Of a DNA stretch of 64,000 nucleotides, positions 1 to 8,760 are shown piece after piece. A program made the translations under genes and the position numbers. The first letter of the stretch is position 1. Every line of letters starts with the position of its first letter. This stretch comes from DATAES01 sp036493595 (lineage in GTDB: Bacteria > Actinomycetota > Acidimicrobiia > Acidimicrobiales > JACDCH01), in assembly GCA_036493595.1 (NCBI GenBank), contig DASXPN010000001.1:1-64000 (forward strand), read 5' to 3'. Under the pieces are notes generated by a model that was given only the letters and a program-made list of their open reading frames with translations, ran no database searches and had not been told where the DNA came from.

Positions 1-263
1 CGCACGGGCTCGTCGGCCCACTTGTAGCCGGGGCCGCCCCGTCCGGTCCCTTCGGGATCGCCACCTTGGATGACGAAATCGGCCACGACCCGATGGAAGG
101 TGAGGCCGTCGTAGAAGCCGTCGCGGGCGAGCGCCACGAAATGGTTCACGGTGTTGGGAGCAAGCTTCGGATCGAGCTCCATCGTGATCGAGCCACGATC
201 GGTATCGATCACCACTTGGTAGATCGTGTTCTCGTCGATCTGCATCGCGGGGGGTTGGGGCAT
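1..263 (-). CDS. Cyclophilin-type peptidyl-prolyl cis-trans isomerase (3' part outside window)
   Basis: Only the first 88 codons are visible; the gene continues past the left edge. The protein should catalyse proline cis-trans isomerisation during protein folding. The reading frame opens MPQPPAMQIDENTIYQVV and contains the cyclophilin core motif FHRVVADFVIQGGDPEGTG, followed by GGPGYKWADE, which is typical of short cytoplasmic bacterial cyclophilins. No signal peptide is seen, so a cytoplasmic location is inferred. An in-frame ATG at 245 is an alternative start. It is transcribed away from the glycosylase gene at 281, with an 17-nt gap between the start codons. Confidence 0.93.
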   Translation of the reverse strand, partial: MPQPPAMQIDENTIYQVVIDTDRGSITMELDPKLAPNTVNHFVALARDGFYDGLTFHRVVADFVIQGGDPEGTGRGGPGYKWADEPV

Positions 264-268
264 CGGCG

Positions 269-274
269 TACGGT
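269..274 (+). promoter_or_regulatory. Candidate -10 box TACGGT for the AlkA gene (leaderless type)
   Basis: TACGGT lies 6 nt before the ATG at 281, no Shine-Dalgarno sequence is present, and the gap to the divergent cyclophilin gene is very short. This suits a leaderless transcript. No convincing -35 box is visible. Confidence 0.35.
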
Positions 275-280
275 AGCCCG

Positions 281-913
281 ATGCCTCCCGCTCGAACCGC
301 CGTGCGGGATGCCGTCGCAGCTGTCGCCGAGCTCGATCCGGTCATGGCGAAACTGATCGCCGAGCACGATCCGCCGCAGCTCACCAACCGCCGCACCGGA
401 CGAAGCCGGTTCGAGCAGCTGGCCGAGGCGATCTGCTACCAGCAGCTCGCAGGCAAGGCGGCCGAAGCCATCTGGGGTCGCACGCGTGCGCTCGTCGACG
501 GCCCGTTCACGCCCGAAGCGGTGCTCGAGGTCGGCTACGCCGGATTGCGAGCGGCCGGCTCGTCCGGATCGAAAGCGCTGTCGATCATGGACCTCGCCAC
601 GAAGGTGGCGGCGGGCGACGTGCGACTCGATCGCATAGGGCGGCTCTCCGACGACGAGGTGGTCAGCGAGTTGCTCCCCGTGCGCGGCATCGGCCCATGG
701 ACGGCGGAGATGTTCCTCATCTTCACGCTGCAACGACTCGACGTGTGGCCGGTGGGTGACTACGGCGTGCGCGTGGGCTTCGCTCGTGCCTATGCGCTGG
801 CCGACCTGCCGTCGTCGAAGGAGCTCGAACCGATGGGAGATCGCTTCCGCCCCTACCGCACGATCGTCGCCTGGTACTGCTGGCGGGTGGCCGGAACGAA
901 GCCGCCTACGTAG
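281..913 (+). CDS. DNA-3-methyladenine glycosylase II family (HhH-GPD base-excision repair)
   Basis: A 210-residue protein of the AlkA/HhH-GPD superfamily, which excises alkylated bases from DNA and leaves an abasic site. The motif ICYQQLAGKA (51-60), the helix-hairpin-helix LLPVRGIGPWTAEM (131-144) and the catalytic aspartate in WPVGDYGVR (D160) are all present. It lacks the extra N-terminal domain of E. coli AlkA, as in the shorter actinobacterial forms. It meets the TetR gene tail to tail with an 8-nt overlap of the stop regions. The family call is firm; substrate range cannot be read from sequence. Confidence 0.92.
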   Translation: MPPARTAVRDAVAAVAELDPVMAKLIAEHDPPQLTNRRTGRSRFEQLAEAICYQQLAGKAAEAIWGRTRALVDGPFTPEAVLEVGYAGLRAAGSSGSKALSIMDLATKVAAGDVRLDRIGRLSDDEVVSELLPVRGIGPWTAEMFLIFTLQRLDVWPVGDYGVRVGFARAYALADLPSSKELEPMGDRFRPYRTIVAWYCWRVAGTKPPT

Positions 914-1532
914 GGACCGACTCCCGTCCGAAGAAACGGGGGATGACCGTGCCGTGGCGCTCGAGGCTCGACAGGCCGGTCCACAGCAGGTCGAAGATGA
1001 GGTCGGTGAGATCCTCGAGATCCATGTTCTGATCTCGCAACCAGTCGAACGTGGCGGACTCGAGCAGACCGAGCACGCCGTACGCGAGGGTGCGCCCTTC
1101 GGGCCCTTCACCGCCCCAGGCGTTGGCGACCCGCTCCATGTACTGCTGGCGGGCAGCCTGCACCGCCGGATGGTTGACCGACGACGTCAGTTGCAGCAGA
1201 TGCCACGTCGAGGCGTGCTCGACCGCGAACTGCAGGTAGCCGTGGATGAGGGCGCGCACGCGATCCGCGGGCATCGCCGTCGGGTCGATGGTCTGGCGCA
1301 GCTCGCGGTTGAGCTGGCCGAAGGTGTACAGGTACACCGCGGCGAGCAGGCCACCGCGGTCACCGAAGTAGTTGTAGACGAGCGCCCGCGACACGCCGGC
1401 CGCTTCGGCGATCTCCTCGAAGGTGACCTCGACCGGATCGCTGTGCGAGAGGACGCGCACCGCGGCCTCCACGATCTGCTTACGGCGAACCTCGGGATCG
1501 AGCCTGGTTCGCCCCCTCTCCTGTCGCTGCAC
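906..1532 (-). CDS. TetR/AcrR-family transcriptional regulator
   Basis: 208 residues with an N-terminal helix-turn-helix (about 38-60, EIAEAAGVSRALVYNYFGD) and a TetR-like all-helical ligand domain. The GTG start is chosen because GGGGAGGAGG precedes it at good spacing. It follows oppF on the same strand after 34 nt, so it is probably the last gene of the oligopeptide-transport operon and may regulate that operon or a nearby lipid gene. The ligand is unknown. Its C-terminus overlaps the end of the glycosylase gene. Confidence 0.9.
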   Translation of the reverse strand: MQRQERGRTRLDPEVRRKQIVEAAVRVLSHSDPVEVTFEEIAEAAGVSRALVYNYFGDRGGLLAAVYLYTFGQLNRELRQTIDPTAMPADRVRALIHGYLQFAVEHASTWHLLQLTSSVNHPAVQAARQQYMERVANAWGGEGPEGRTLAYGVLGLLESATFDWLRDQNMDLEDLTDLIFDLLWTGLSSLERHGTVIPRFFGRESVPT

Positions 1533-1566
1533 GGCGCCTCCTCCCCGAACGGGCCGCGCGCAGGAC

Positions 1567-3060
1567 CTACGTCGCCCCTGCGATTGCCACGTCGGTCGTG
1601 GACGGCCCCATGGGCGCCTCGGCCGCTTCGATCAATGGGAAATGGCACGCCACGAAATGGTCTTCGCTCCCGAGCACCGGACGCATCTGAGGCTCCTCGT
1701 CCGCACAACGGTCCTTGGCCCGAGGGCACCTCGTGCGGAAGCGGCAACCCGACGGTGGGTTGAGCGGCGACGGCAGGTCACCGGCGAGCGATGAGTCCAC
1801 CTGCGTCGTGGCTTGCGGATCCGGCACCGGGATGGAGGCGAGCAGCGCGGCGGTGTACGGATGGGCGGGCTGCGTGTACAGCGACTCGGGCGGTGCGACC
1901 TCACACAGCTTGCCGAGGTACATCACCGCGATGCGGTCGCTGACGTTCTTCACGACCGCGAGATCGTGGGCGATGAAGATCAGCGTCAAGCCGTAGCGAT
2001 GCTTCATGTCCTCGAGCAGGTTCAGGATCTGCGCCTGCACAGACACGTCGAGGGCGGACACCGGCTCGTCGCAGATGATCACCTTCGGTTCGAGCACGAG
2101 CGCTCGCGCGATGCAGATGCGCTGGCACTGACCGCCGGAGAACTCGTGCGGGCGCCGGCCACGCGCCACGTTCGGATCGAGGCCGACGGCATCGAGCACT
2201 TCGTCGACCATCTCGTCGCGCTTGTTCGCCGCGCCTCGGTTCCAGATCTCGAGCGGCTCGCGCACGATGTCGCCCACCTTGCGGCGCGGGTTCAGCGACG
2301 AGATCGGGTCCTGGAAGATGAGCTGCATCTGCGGGCGGACCTTGCGCAGCTCCTCGGATGGCAGCCGTACGAGGTCGCGACCTTGGAACAACACGCGCCC
2401 AGAGGTCGGCCGGGGGAGTTGGATGATGGCGCGGCCCGTCGTCGACTTGCCGCAGCCCGACTCACCGACGAGGCCGAGCGTCTCGCCCTCGAGCACGTCG
2501 AGGTTGATGTCGGAGACGGCGTGCACCGTCGCCTGGCGACCGACCGGGAACTCGACGACCAGATGCTCGACCCGCAGGAGCGCCTTGTCGGGATCGCGCA
2601 TGTGCGCGTTGGTCGCTCCCATGCCGGCGCCGGTGGCGCCAGCACCGACGCGGTCGGCAGGCAGGTCGCTCGGCCGAGGTGCGGACAGGATGACGGTCAG
2701 CCACCATACGGCGATGGCGCCGCAGATCAGCAGGGCGACGATGTACGGGCCGCTCGAGTTGCACGGGCCGCCGATGAGGCCGGCACCACGAAGGATCTGC
2801 ACGATGGACAGGGCGACGGCCAGCACGGACGTGGCGACGAACAGTCGCCCGCGATGGCGGCTCGTGCCGACGGCGTACGCGACACAGAGCAGGCCGATGA
2901 CGCCGCAGATCCAGCCGCTCCACAGGTGGTACGTGCAGCTCGTCTGGACCCCGTTGACGACGGTCGTCGAGTGCGTCTTGATGATGAGCCCGAACGGCAC
3001 GAGGCCGGCGACGAGTGCGCCGATGAGAACACCGTCGAGCTCCTTGCCCCGCGCTTGCAC
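1567..3060 (-). CDS. Oligopeptide/dipeptide ABC transporter ATPase (OppF/DppF type) with N-terminal membrane domain
   Basis: 497 residues. Residues from about 160 form a standard OppF-type ATPase: Walker A GESGCGKST (199-207), signature FSGGQCQRI, Walker B VIICDEPVSALD, and the oligo_HPY tail CRFRTRCPRAKDRC. It should power import with OppB, C and D at the inner face of the membrane. The first about 125 residues are unlike the family: four hydrophobic segments (about 11-27, 50-65, 73-90, 105-125) with Cys-containing loops, i.e. a small membrane domain fused in frame. The GTG start lies 1 nt after the stop of the upstream ATPase gene; a longer reading frame that starts inside that gene is rejected. 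Confidence 0.9.
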   Translation of the reverse strand: MQARGKELDGVLIGALVAGLVPFGLIIKTHSTTVVNGVQTSCTYHLWSGWICGVIGLLCVAYAVGTSRHRGRLFVATSVLAVALSIVQILRGAGLIGGPCNSSGPYIVALLICGAIAVWWLTVILSAPRPSDLPADRVGAGATGAGMGATNAHMRDPDKALLRVEHLVVEFPVGRQATVHAVSDINLDVLEGETLGLVGESGCGKSTTGRAIIQLPRPTSGRVLFQGRDLVRLPSEELRKVRPQMQLIFQDPISSLNPRRKVGDIVREPLEIWNRGAANKRDEMVDEVLDAVGLDPNVARGRRPHEFSGGQCQRICIARALVLEPKVIICDEPVSALDVSVQAQILNLLEDMKHRYGLTLIFIAHDLAVVKNVSDRIAVMYLGKLCEVAPPESLYTQPAHPYTAALLASIPVPDPQATTQVDSSLAGDLPSPLNPPSGCRFRTRCPRAKDRCADEEPQMRPVLGSEDHFVACHFPLIEAAEAPMGPSTTDVAIAGAT

Positions 3061-3061
3061 G

Positions 3062-4219
3062 TCAGACCTCGATTCTCTGGTCGAGCGCCGTCTCGATCTT
3101 GCCCGCGAGCGCGGCGTCACCCGCGACCGCAGCCTGGGCCTGCGGCACGTTCGCGGCGAGGTTGCGTTCGAGTGCCTCGCGACCGGCGTCCGTGCCGACC
3201 GGATACCAGCAGCGGAAGTAGTGGCCCGGCGTGTCGGCTTCGATCAGCGGTGGCTCTTCGACGTGGCAGCGATCCTGCGCGTACGGGCATCGTGGCGAGA
3301 ACTTGCAACCCGACGGCGCGTTGATGAGATCAGGCGGGCGCCCGCCGATGATCTCGAGCCGGCTGTGGCTCGGCTGTTCGAGCTTCGGGATCGACTTCAG
3401 GAGGCCTTCGGTGTACGGCATGCGCATCTGCGCGAACAGTGTGCGTGTCGGCGCCGTCTCGACGATCTGACCCGCGTACATGACGGCGATGTCGTCCGCG
3501 CGGCCGGCGACGACCCCGAGGTCGTGGGTGACGAGCACCATCCCCATGTCGCGCTCGCGCTGCTGTTGTTGCAACAAGTTGAGGATCTGCGCCTGCACGG
3601 TCACGTCGAGCGCGGTGGTCGGCTCGTCGGCGAACAGCAACTTCGGGCCGCACGCCAGCGCGACGGCGATGACGATGCGTTGACGCATGCCGCCCGACAT
3701 CTGGTGCGGATACTCGTTGAGTCGCCGCTCGGCCTCGGGAATGCCGACCGACTTCATCAGCGCCAGCGCAGTGGCATCGGACTGATCGCGGTGCATGTCG
3801 AGGTGGTACTTGAGCGATTCGGTGATCTGGCGCCCGATCTTGACGACCGGGTTGAGCGAGGTCATCGGATCCTGGAACACCATCGCCATCTCGGTGCCCC
3901 AGTACGCACGCATCGCCGACGGCGAGAACTGCGCGATCTCGTTGCCCTCGAACTGCACACTGCCCTCGCGCACGACGTTCTGGCGGGGGAGCAGTCCCAT
4001 GATCGAGCGCGACAGCACCGATTTGCCCGAGCCCGACTCGCCGACGATGCCGAGCGTCTTGCCGCGGTCGAGGGTGAACGAGACGGCGTTCACCGCGTGC
4101 ACGAGACCCCTGGGCGTCTTGAAGCTGGTGTGCAGATCGGCGACCTCGAGCAACCGCTCGGGCCGCGCCTGCGCCTCGATCGTGCGATTCTCCTGCTTCT
4201 GAACCCGCCGTCCGAGCAC
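3062..4219 (-). CDS. Oligopeptide/dipeptide ABC transporter ATPase (OppD/DppD type)
   Basis: 385 residues, an ABC ATPase of the peptide/nickel importer class. Walker A GESGSGKS (60-67), signature MSGGMRQRI, Walker B LLFADEPTTALD and the C-terminal oligo_HPY region CKFSPRCPYAQDRC are intact. It is expected to form the heterodimeric motor with the OppF-type protein encoded 1 nt downstream. The start is GTG; 89 nt separate it from the end of the OppC-type gene. The substrate (peptide, opine, or another oligomer) cannot be told from the ATPase. Confidence 0.93.
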   Translation of the reverse strand: MLGRRVQKQENRTIEAQARPERLLEVADLHTSFKTPRGLVHAVNAVSFTLDRGKTLGIVGESGSGKSVLSRSIMGLLPRQNVVREGSVQFEGNEIAQFSPSAMRAYWGTEMAMVFQDPMTSLNPVVKIGRQITESLKYHLDMHRDQSDATALALMKSVGIPEAERRLNEYPHQMSGGMRQRIVIAVALACGPKLLFADEPTTALDVTVQAQILNLLQQQQRERDMGMVLVTHDLGVVAGRADDIAVMYAGQIVETAPTRTLFAQMRMPYTEGLLKSIPKLEQPSHSRLEIIGGRPPDLINAPSGCKFSPRCPYAQDRCHVEEPPLIEADTPGHYFRCWYPVGTDAGREALERNLAANVPQAQAAVAGDAALAGKIETALDQRIEV

Positions 4220-4308
4220 GCCTACACGCTCCCCGCAGCTGCGCCGCCATCAATCTCGCCGCATCGCAGTGAGCAGACGCAGCGCGCGAACGAGTGAGGG
4301 CGAATCAC

Positions 4309-5292
4309 TTAGATGTTGGATTCGCGGACGTCGAACCGAGCCCGGACGACGTCACCCAGGTAGTTGAGGGACAGCACCGTCAAGAAGATGGCGATGGACG
4401 GCGCCAAGATGACTTGGGGGCATGCGCCGACGATGCGGGTGAGCTCGTTGCGTCCCGTTGCGATGAGATTGCCCCACGACGGTGTCGAAGGTGGGACCCC
4501 GACCCCGAGGATGCTCAGGCCTCCCTCCAGCACGATGACGACCGCGATGCCGAGCAGCGCGATCGAGAACATGGCCGGCAGCACGTTGGGCAGTACGTCG
4601 CGGGACATGATCCGTTTGTTCTTCGCGCCCATGCTTCGCCCCGCGAGGACGAACTCACGTTGCGCCCACGACAACGTGCTCGCGCGCGTGATGCGGCCGA
4701 TGATCGGGATCGACACGAGACCGATGGAGATGATCAGCCAGAACTCGCGTTTACCCACGCTCACCGCCGGATCGCTGGCGAAGACGGCAACGAGCGCGAG
4801 CGCGAGAACGAGCTGCGGGATGGCAAGGAAAACGTTGAAGATGTTCGTGAAGATTGTGTCGAGCTTGCCCCGGTAGTAACCGGCGATCAGACCGAGGATG
4901 CCGCCGAACAGCAGGCCGAACGCCACCGACGACACCGATACGAGCAGCGAGGCGCGCGCGCCCCAGATGACCCGCGAGAACATGTCCTGGCCGGTGCTGT
5001 CGGTGCCCATCGGATGGGCCAGCGACGGCCCTTCGCTGGTGGCGCTGAGGAAGTTCTTCGTCGGGCTCGGGATCGGGAGCACCGGTGCCAGGATCGCCGC
5101 GGCGCAGACGGCCACGAGCCAGAAGATCGCGATCCAACCGACGATGCCCAGCTTCTTGGTCTTGCTCTTCTCGACCTTGGCCGTGCCTTGGACAGGCGGC
5201 AGGTCGAGTACGAGCGATTGGGTACCGGCGACCACGTCGCCGTTGTCGACGGCGGTGGCGTTGGTGGTGGCGCTAAGCGATGGCTCTGGCAT
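4309..5292 (-). CDS. ABC transporter permease (OppC/DppC type)
   Basis: 327 residues with an N-terminal transmembrane helix (VGWIAIFWLVAVCAAAILAP), a periplasmic-type stretch with HPMGTDSTGQDMFSRVIWGAR, and a BPD_transp_1 core with five further helices. The EAA-loop region is seen around GRSMGAKNKRIMSRDVLPN. It forms the transmembrane channel with the OppB-type permease, whose gene overlaps this one by 20 nt, a sign of translational coupling. The N-terminal 40 residues are a charged cytoplasmic extension. ATG start. Confidence 0.93.
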   Translation of the reverse strand: MPEPSLSATTNATAVDNGDVVAGTQSLVLDLPPVQGTAKVEKSKTKKLGIVGWIAIFWLVAVCAAAILAPVLPIPSPTKNFLSATSEGPSLAHPMGTDSTGQDMFSRVIWGARASLLVSVSSVAFGLLFGGILGLIAGYYRGKLDTIFTNIFNVFLAIPQLVLALALVAVFASDPAVSVGKREFWLIISIGLVSIPIIGRITRASTLSWAQREFVLAGRSMGAKNKRIMSRDVLPNVLPAMFSIALLGIAVVIVLEGGLSILGVGVPPSTPSWGNLIATGRNELTRIVGACPQVILAPSIAIFLTVLSLNYLGDVVRARFDVRESNI

Positions 5293-6250
5293 GGCGAATC
5301 CGAGGGTCGAGGATGGCGTACAGGATGTCGACGAGGAAGTTCACGAGCACGTAACCGAGCGCCAGGATGGCAACGTAGCTCTGCAAGGCGACGTACTGGC
5401 GGCGGGCGATCGCGTCGGCGATCAGGAAGCCCATGCCGTGGATGACGAAGATGTTCTCGATCACCACGGCGCCGCCGATGAGTGCGCCGACGTTCAGACC
5501 GGCCACGGTGAGCAGCGTCAGACTCGAAGGCCGAAGCGCATGACGCCAAAGGATGCGAGCCGGGCTCAAGCCCTTCGCGCGCGCCATCGTCACGAAGTCC
5601 TCTTGCAGGGTGGCGATCATGTCGGTGCGCAGGAGGCGCATGTAGATGGCGACCTGACCGGCGGCGAGGCTGATGACCGGGAGCGCCAACTGCTGGAAGT
5701 GCCCGACAGGATCCTTACCGAAGTCGACGTAGCCGGTGGGGTCGACCCACCCGAGTTTGGTGCCGACGTAGTACGCGAGCACGAGACCGAGCACGAAGTT
5801 GGGTATCGCGAGCAACGCGAACGCGGTGGTGTTGACCGTCTTGTCGAACATCGTTCCCGCTCGGTACGCCGTGAGCACCCCGAAGGGGATTGCGATCAGC
5901 AACGACAGCAGCTGTGCGTAGAACATCAGCTCGAGTGAGATCGGCAACGCGTCCTTGACGCGATCGGCGACCTTGTCCGGACACGAGCTGGCGGTGCTGT
6001 AGCCGGACGTGCCGTAGTAGCAGCCGAGGTCACCGTGGGCGAGTCCACTGACCCATTCGCCGTACCGCTCGACAGGGGAACGGTCGAGGTGCAGGTCGTG
6101 ACGCAGTGCTTCACGCTGCGCAGGCGTGGCGACCGGTGCCAGGGTGTACGTGACATCCCCTGGCACCGCGTCGATCAAGAACGACGTGAAGATGGTGACG
6201 ACCAGCAGCACGACGAAGAGCTGCACCACCCGCACGAGGACCGCGCGCAC
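5273..6250 (-). CDS. ABC transporter permease (OppB/DppB type)
   Basis: 325 residues. The N-terminus VLVRVVQLFVVLLVVTIF begins the typical OppB fold, followed by a long outside loop with PVERYGEWVSGLAHGDLG, five more helices and the EAA loop MARAKGLSPARILWRHALRP. It should pair with the OppC-type permease. GTG start; the gene is 47 nt downstream of the binding-protein gene. The loop at about 80-90 carries two cysteines (CYYG, SSCPDK), which could be a disulfide specific to this lineage. Confidence 0.93.
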   Translation of the reverse strand: MRAVLVRVVQLFVVLLVVTIFTSFLIDAVPGDVTYTLAPVATPAQREALRHDLHLDRSPVERYGEWVSGLAHGDLGCYYGTSGYSTASSCPDKVADRVKDALPISLELMFYAQLLSLLIAIPFGVLTAYRAGTMFDKTVNTTAFALLAIPNFVLGLVLAYYVGTKLGWVDPTGYVDFGKDPVGHFQQLALPVISLAAGQVAIYMRLLRTDMIATLQEDFVTMARAKGLSPARILWRHALRPSSLTLLTVAGLNVGALIGGAVVIENIFVIHGMGFLIADAIARRQYVALQSYVAILALGYVLVNFLVDILYAILDPRIRHARAIA

Positions 6251-6297
6251 CGGCTAGCCCCCTCCGCGCGCCGTAGCGCCGTGGCCGGGACTGTTCG

Positions 6298-8007
6298 TCA
6301 CTTCGTGACGAACAGTCCAAGCATCGGATGTCCGCTGGCAAGGCCCGGGTTGGGGGCGCTGCCGTCGGGGTTCGGCGGTCCGAGTATCCCGTGGACATGG
6401 GTGTCCGTGTCGACGGCCCACACGACCCAGTTGGTCCAGAGGTCGTAGAGCTGCTTCGAGAACTGGCGGTTCAGGTCCTCGTAGTCAGCTTGCCGCTTGG
6501 CCGGATCTGGCTCGGTGCGGCCGTTCTGGAGGTCGGCGTTGATGGCCGGATCGTTGAACCCGCTGAAGTTGACCAAGTTGTCGCACGCGGCCGGCGCTGC
6601 GTTGTTGCAGTTCCACCACACGAACAACGAATCAGGATCGCTGCCCGGGAAGTTGCGCCAGCCGTACATCTGGAAGTTCCGTGCAACGGCCACGTTGATG
6701 TACTGCGTCTGCTCCACCGAATAGGTCGTGACCTTCATGCCCGCGGCCTGGAACATGCCCGCGACGAAGTTGTTGGTCTCGACGGACTCAGGGTCAGGCG
6801 TGCCACCCAGGGTGAACGTGAGGTCCTTGCCGGTGTCGGCCTTGTACGCCGCCACCTCTTGCTTGGCTTGGTCGAGGTTGAACTGCGGGAAGCCCGCATC
6901 GGCCAGGTAGCCGACTGCGCCAGGTGCGAACGGACCGCTGGCGATCTGGGGGATGTCCTTGCCTCTCACATGGTTCAGGGTCTGGCGGTCGAGGGCGAGT
7001 GCGACTGCCTTGCGAGCGTGCTCGTCGGAGAACGGGCTACCCGGGCACACCGTGTCCGTCGCCGGCGCCGTGCACAGCATGTAGTGGGCGACTTCGGCGA
7101 ACTTGTCGGACTCGTTGTTGGTGATCTTGCCGTCTTTCGCCAACGCCCGGAGCTGCTCTTCATCGATGCTGCTGGAGGTGTGGCTGAGCTGGAACTGACC
7201 GCTGGTCAGGCCGTTGAGGCGCTGCTGGCCGTCGGGGACGGGCTTGAAGGTGATCGAGTCGAGGTACGGAAGTTGGTTGCCGTCCTTGTCCTTCTGCCAG
7301 TAGGTCGGGTTCTTGTCGACGGTCATGTGGTCGTTCACGACCCACTCCCGCAGCTTGAACGGGCCGGTGCCGATGAGATCCTTGGCGCAGTCGGCACTGT
7401 CGAGTTGGGCTTGGCCCATGATGCCGAGGCGGTTGCTGCTCCACAGGTACGACGGGAAGGCCGGCCATGCCTGATTGACCGTGACCTGGACGGTCAGCGG
7501 GTCGACCACGTCGACGGACTTCACGTAGGGGCCGAACACCAGTGAGAACAGGATCGGGTGCCGGGCCGGGTAGGCGCCTCGGTAGGCGTCGAGGTTGTTC
7601 TTCACGACCTGGGCGTCGAGGGCGCTGCCGTCGGAGAACTTGATGCCGTCACGCAAGCCGATGGTCCACACCGTGAAATCGGCGCTGTGGCCGACGGACT
7701 TGGCCAGGTACGGCACGAAGTTGCCCTTGTCGTCGGGGACCGTCAGCGTGTCGTAGAGGGCCCGGACGTAGTTCTCGCCCGAGATGTCGAGCTGCGCCTC
7801 TGGCAGACACAGGCCGCCCGCGTCCTCCGCTTCCTGCGCGTACACGACGCTGCCGCCCTCGACGGGCTTCGTCGTGTCAGAGCTGCCCACCTGCGTGGTG
7901 GCGCCGGTGCTCTTCTTGCTGGAGCACGCAGCCGCGACCATCAAGGCGATGAGCAACAAACCGACGACACGTCGACCTGTCGAACGCGACGAAACGGAAT
8001 TCGACAC
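6298..8007 (-). CDS. Extracellular solute-binding lipoprotein of the peptide/nickel ABC transporter (OppA/DppA type)
   Basis: 569 residues. It begins with a lipoprotein signal: VSNSVSSRSTGRRVVG, a hydrophobic core, then AAAC with the lipidated Cys at 28. The mature part is an SBP_bac_5 domain (YAQEAEDAGGLCLPEAQ to the C-terminus), with landmarks such as GTGPFKLREW and RKAVALALDRQTL. It captures the substrate outside the membrane for the permeases downstream. The GTG at 8007 is chosen because GGGGGGAA precedes it and the signal peptide starts there; a frame open to 8145 adds non-signal sequence. It is the first gene of the operon and has its own promoter at 8114-8142. Confidence 0.93.
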   Translation of the reverse strand: MSNSVSSRSTGRRVVGLLLIALMVAAACSSKKSTGATTQVGSSDTTKPVEGGSVVYAQEAEDAGGLCLPEAQLDISGENYVRALYDTLTVPDDKGNFVPYLAKSVGHSADFTVWTIGLRDGIKFSDGSALDAQVVKNNLDAYRGAYPARHPILFSLVFGPYVKSVDVVDPLTVQVTVNQAWPAFPSYLWSSNRLGIMGQAQLDSADCAKDLIGTGPFKLREWVVNDHMTVDKNPTYWQKDKDGNQLPYLDSITFKPVPDGQQRLNGLTSGQFQLSHTSSSIDEEQLRALAKDGKITNNESDKFAEVAHYMLCTAPATDTVCPGSPFSDEHARKAVALALDRQTLNHVRGKDIPQIASGPFAPGAVGYLADAGFPQFNLDQAKQEVAAYKADTGKDLTFTLGGTPDPESVETNNFVAGMFQAAGMKVTTYSVEQTQYINVAVARNFQMYGWRNFPGSDPDSLFVWWNCNNAAPAACDNLVNFSGFNDPAINADLQNGRTEPDPAKRQADYEDLNRQFSKQLYDLWTNWVVWAVDTDTHVHGILGPPNPDGSAPNPGLASGHPMLGLFVTK

Positions 8008-8113
8008 AGTTCCCCCCGGAATGTTGATTCCACAGGGCGGCGTAGGAACCTGACGGCTGGCCCTCACGACGCCCCACCAAGTTGTGACGACCGGCACACG
8101 CCGTCGGATCGGG

Positions 8114-8142
8114 AACCTAAGCCGGGAGTGTCGCGGTGTCAA
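8114..8142 (-). promoter_or_regulatory. Sigma70-type promoter of the opp operon
   Basis: Read on the minus strand, TTGACA (8142-8137) and TAGGTT (8119-8114) are separated by exactly 17 nt. The predicted transcript would start near 8107 and carry an about 100-nt leader before the GTG of the binding-protein gene. The -35 box is a perfect consensus. Confidence 0.65.
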
Positions 8143-8197
8143 CAATCATGGGAAGAATCCGCACCGTGATCGGCACAGTCGCTGACAAAGGGCGCAG

Positions 8198-8575
8198 TCA
8201 GGCAGCAACGAGCGCGTGCCACTGCGCCAGGACGACCTCGGCGGCCGTGTTCGGCAGCGCGGGATCACGCTCGGCCACCAGCACCCGCGCTGCTTCCGAT
8301 GCGGCGCGGGCGACCACGGTTGCGTCTTCGCGGCTGACCGGCACCGCGGATCGCCCGACCGCCTCGAGCAGCGCGACCGATGCGGAGTGGGCCGCCAGAC
8401 CGGCTTCGCGTGAACGGTGGCAACGCCGGAGCGTGGCGCCGATGGTGATGGTCGCCCGCCACCACGAGACCTCACCGTCGACCGAATCCAGGTCATGGCG
8501 TAGCGCGATCGCGAGTGCAGTGATGGCCTGACCACTCAGGTCTCGTAGCCGCTCGTTGAACTCGTCTGGATCCAC
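8198..8575 (-). CDS. Conserved hypothetical helical protein
   Basis: 125 residues, ATG start, no signal peptide or membrane segment. The composition (Ala, Arg and acidic residues, regular heptad-like spacing) suggests an all-helical soluble protein; WWRATITIGATLRRC is a distinctive stretch in the middle. I do not recognise a family. It stands alone between the opp operon and the methyltransferase gene, all on the minus strand; codon use matches its neighbours, which supports coding. A function cannot be assigned. Confidence 0.7.
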   Translation of the reverse strand: MDPDEFNERLRDLSGQAITALAIALRHDLDSVDGEVSWWRATITIGATLRRCHRSREAGLAAHSASVALLEAVGRSAVPVSREDATVVARAASEAARVLVAERDPALPNTAAEVVLAQWHALVAA

Positions 8576-8656
8576 GTCCTCACCTCTCCGACGTGCAGCC
8601 CGCCCCGGTACGCCTGGACATCTGCGTTGTGGGTTTACGTCTCATCGGAAGACGGT

Positions 8657-8681
8657 CGGAATCGTTGAGCGAAACGATCCG
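8657..8681 (-). terminator. Imperfect hairpin after the O-methyltransferase gene
   Basis: ATCGTT and AACGAT pair across a 6-nt loop, extended by CGG/CCG with one bulged base. It lies in the 185-nt gap between two minus-strand genes. There is no T-tract, so a terminator role is only a suggestion. Nothing else is seen in this gap. Confidence 0.3.
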
Positions 8682-8760
8682 AACGGCCTACTCCCGCGTG
8701 AGCCGCACGAGGTGGATGGTCGTGGGGCGGGTGGGTTACGCCGCGCTGCGCGGGCGCCCG

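Noticed and set aside
1567..3120. Earlier GTG-type start at 3120 for the OppF-type gene
   Set aside because: It would read through the end of the OppD-type gene and add a basic stretch; the GTG at 3060 follows the OppD stop by 1 nt.
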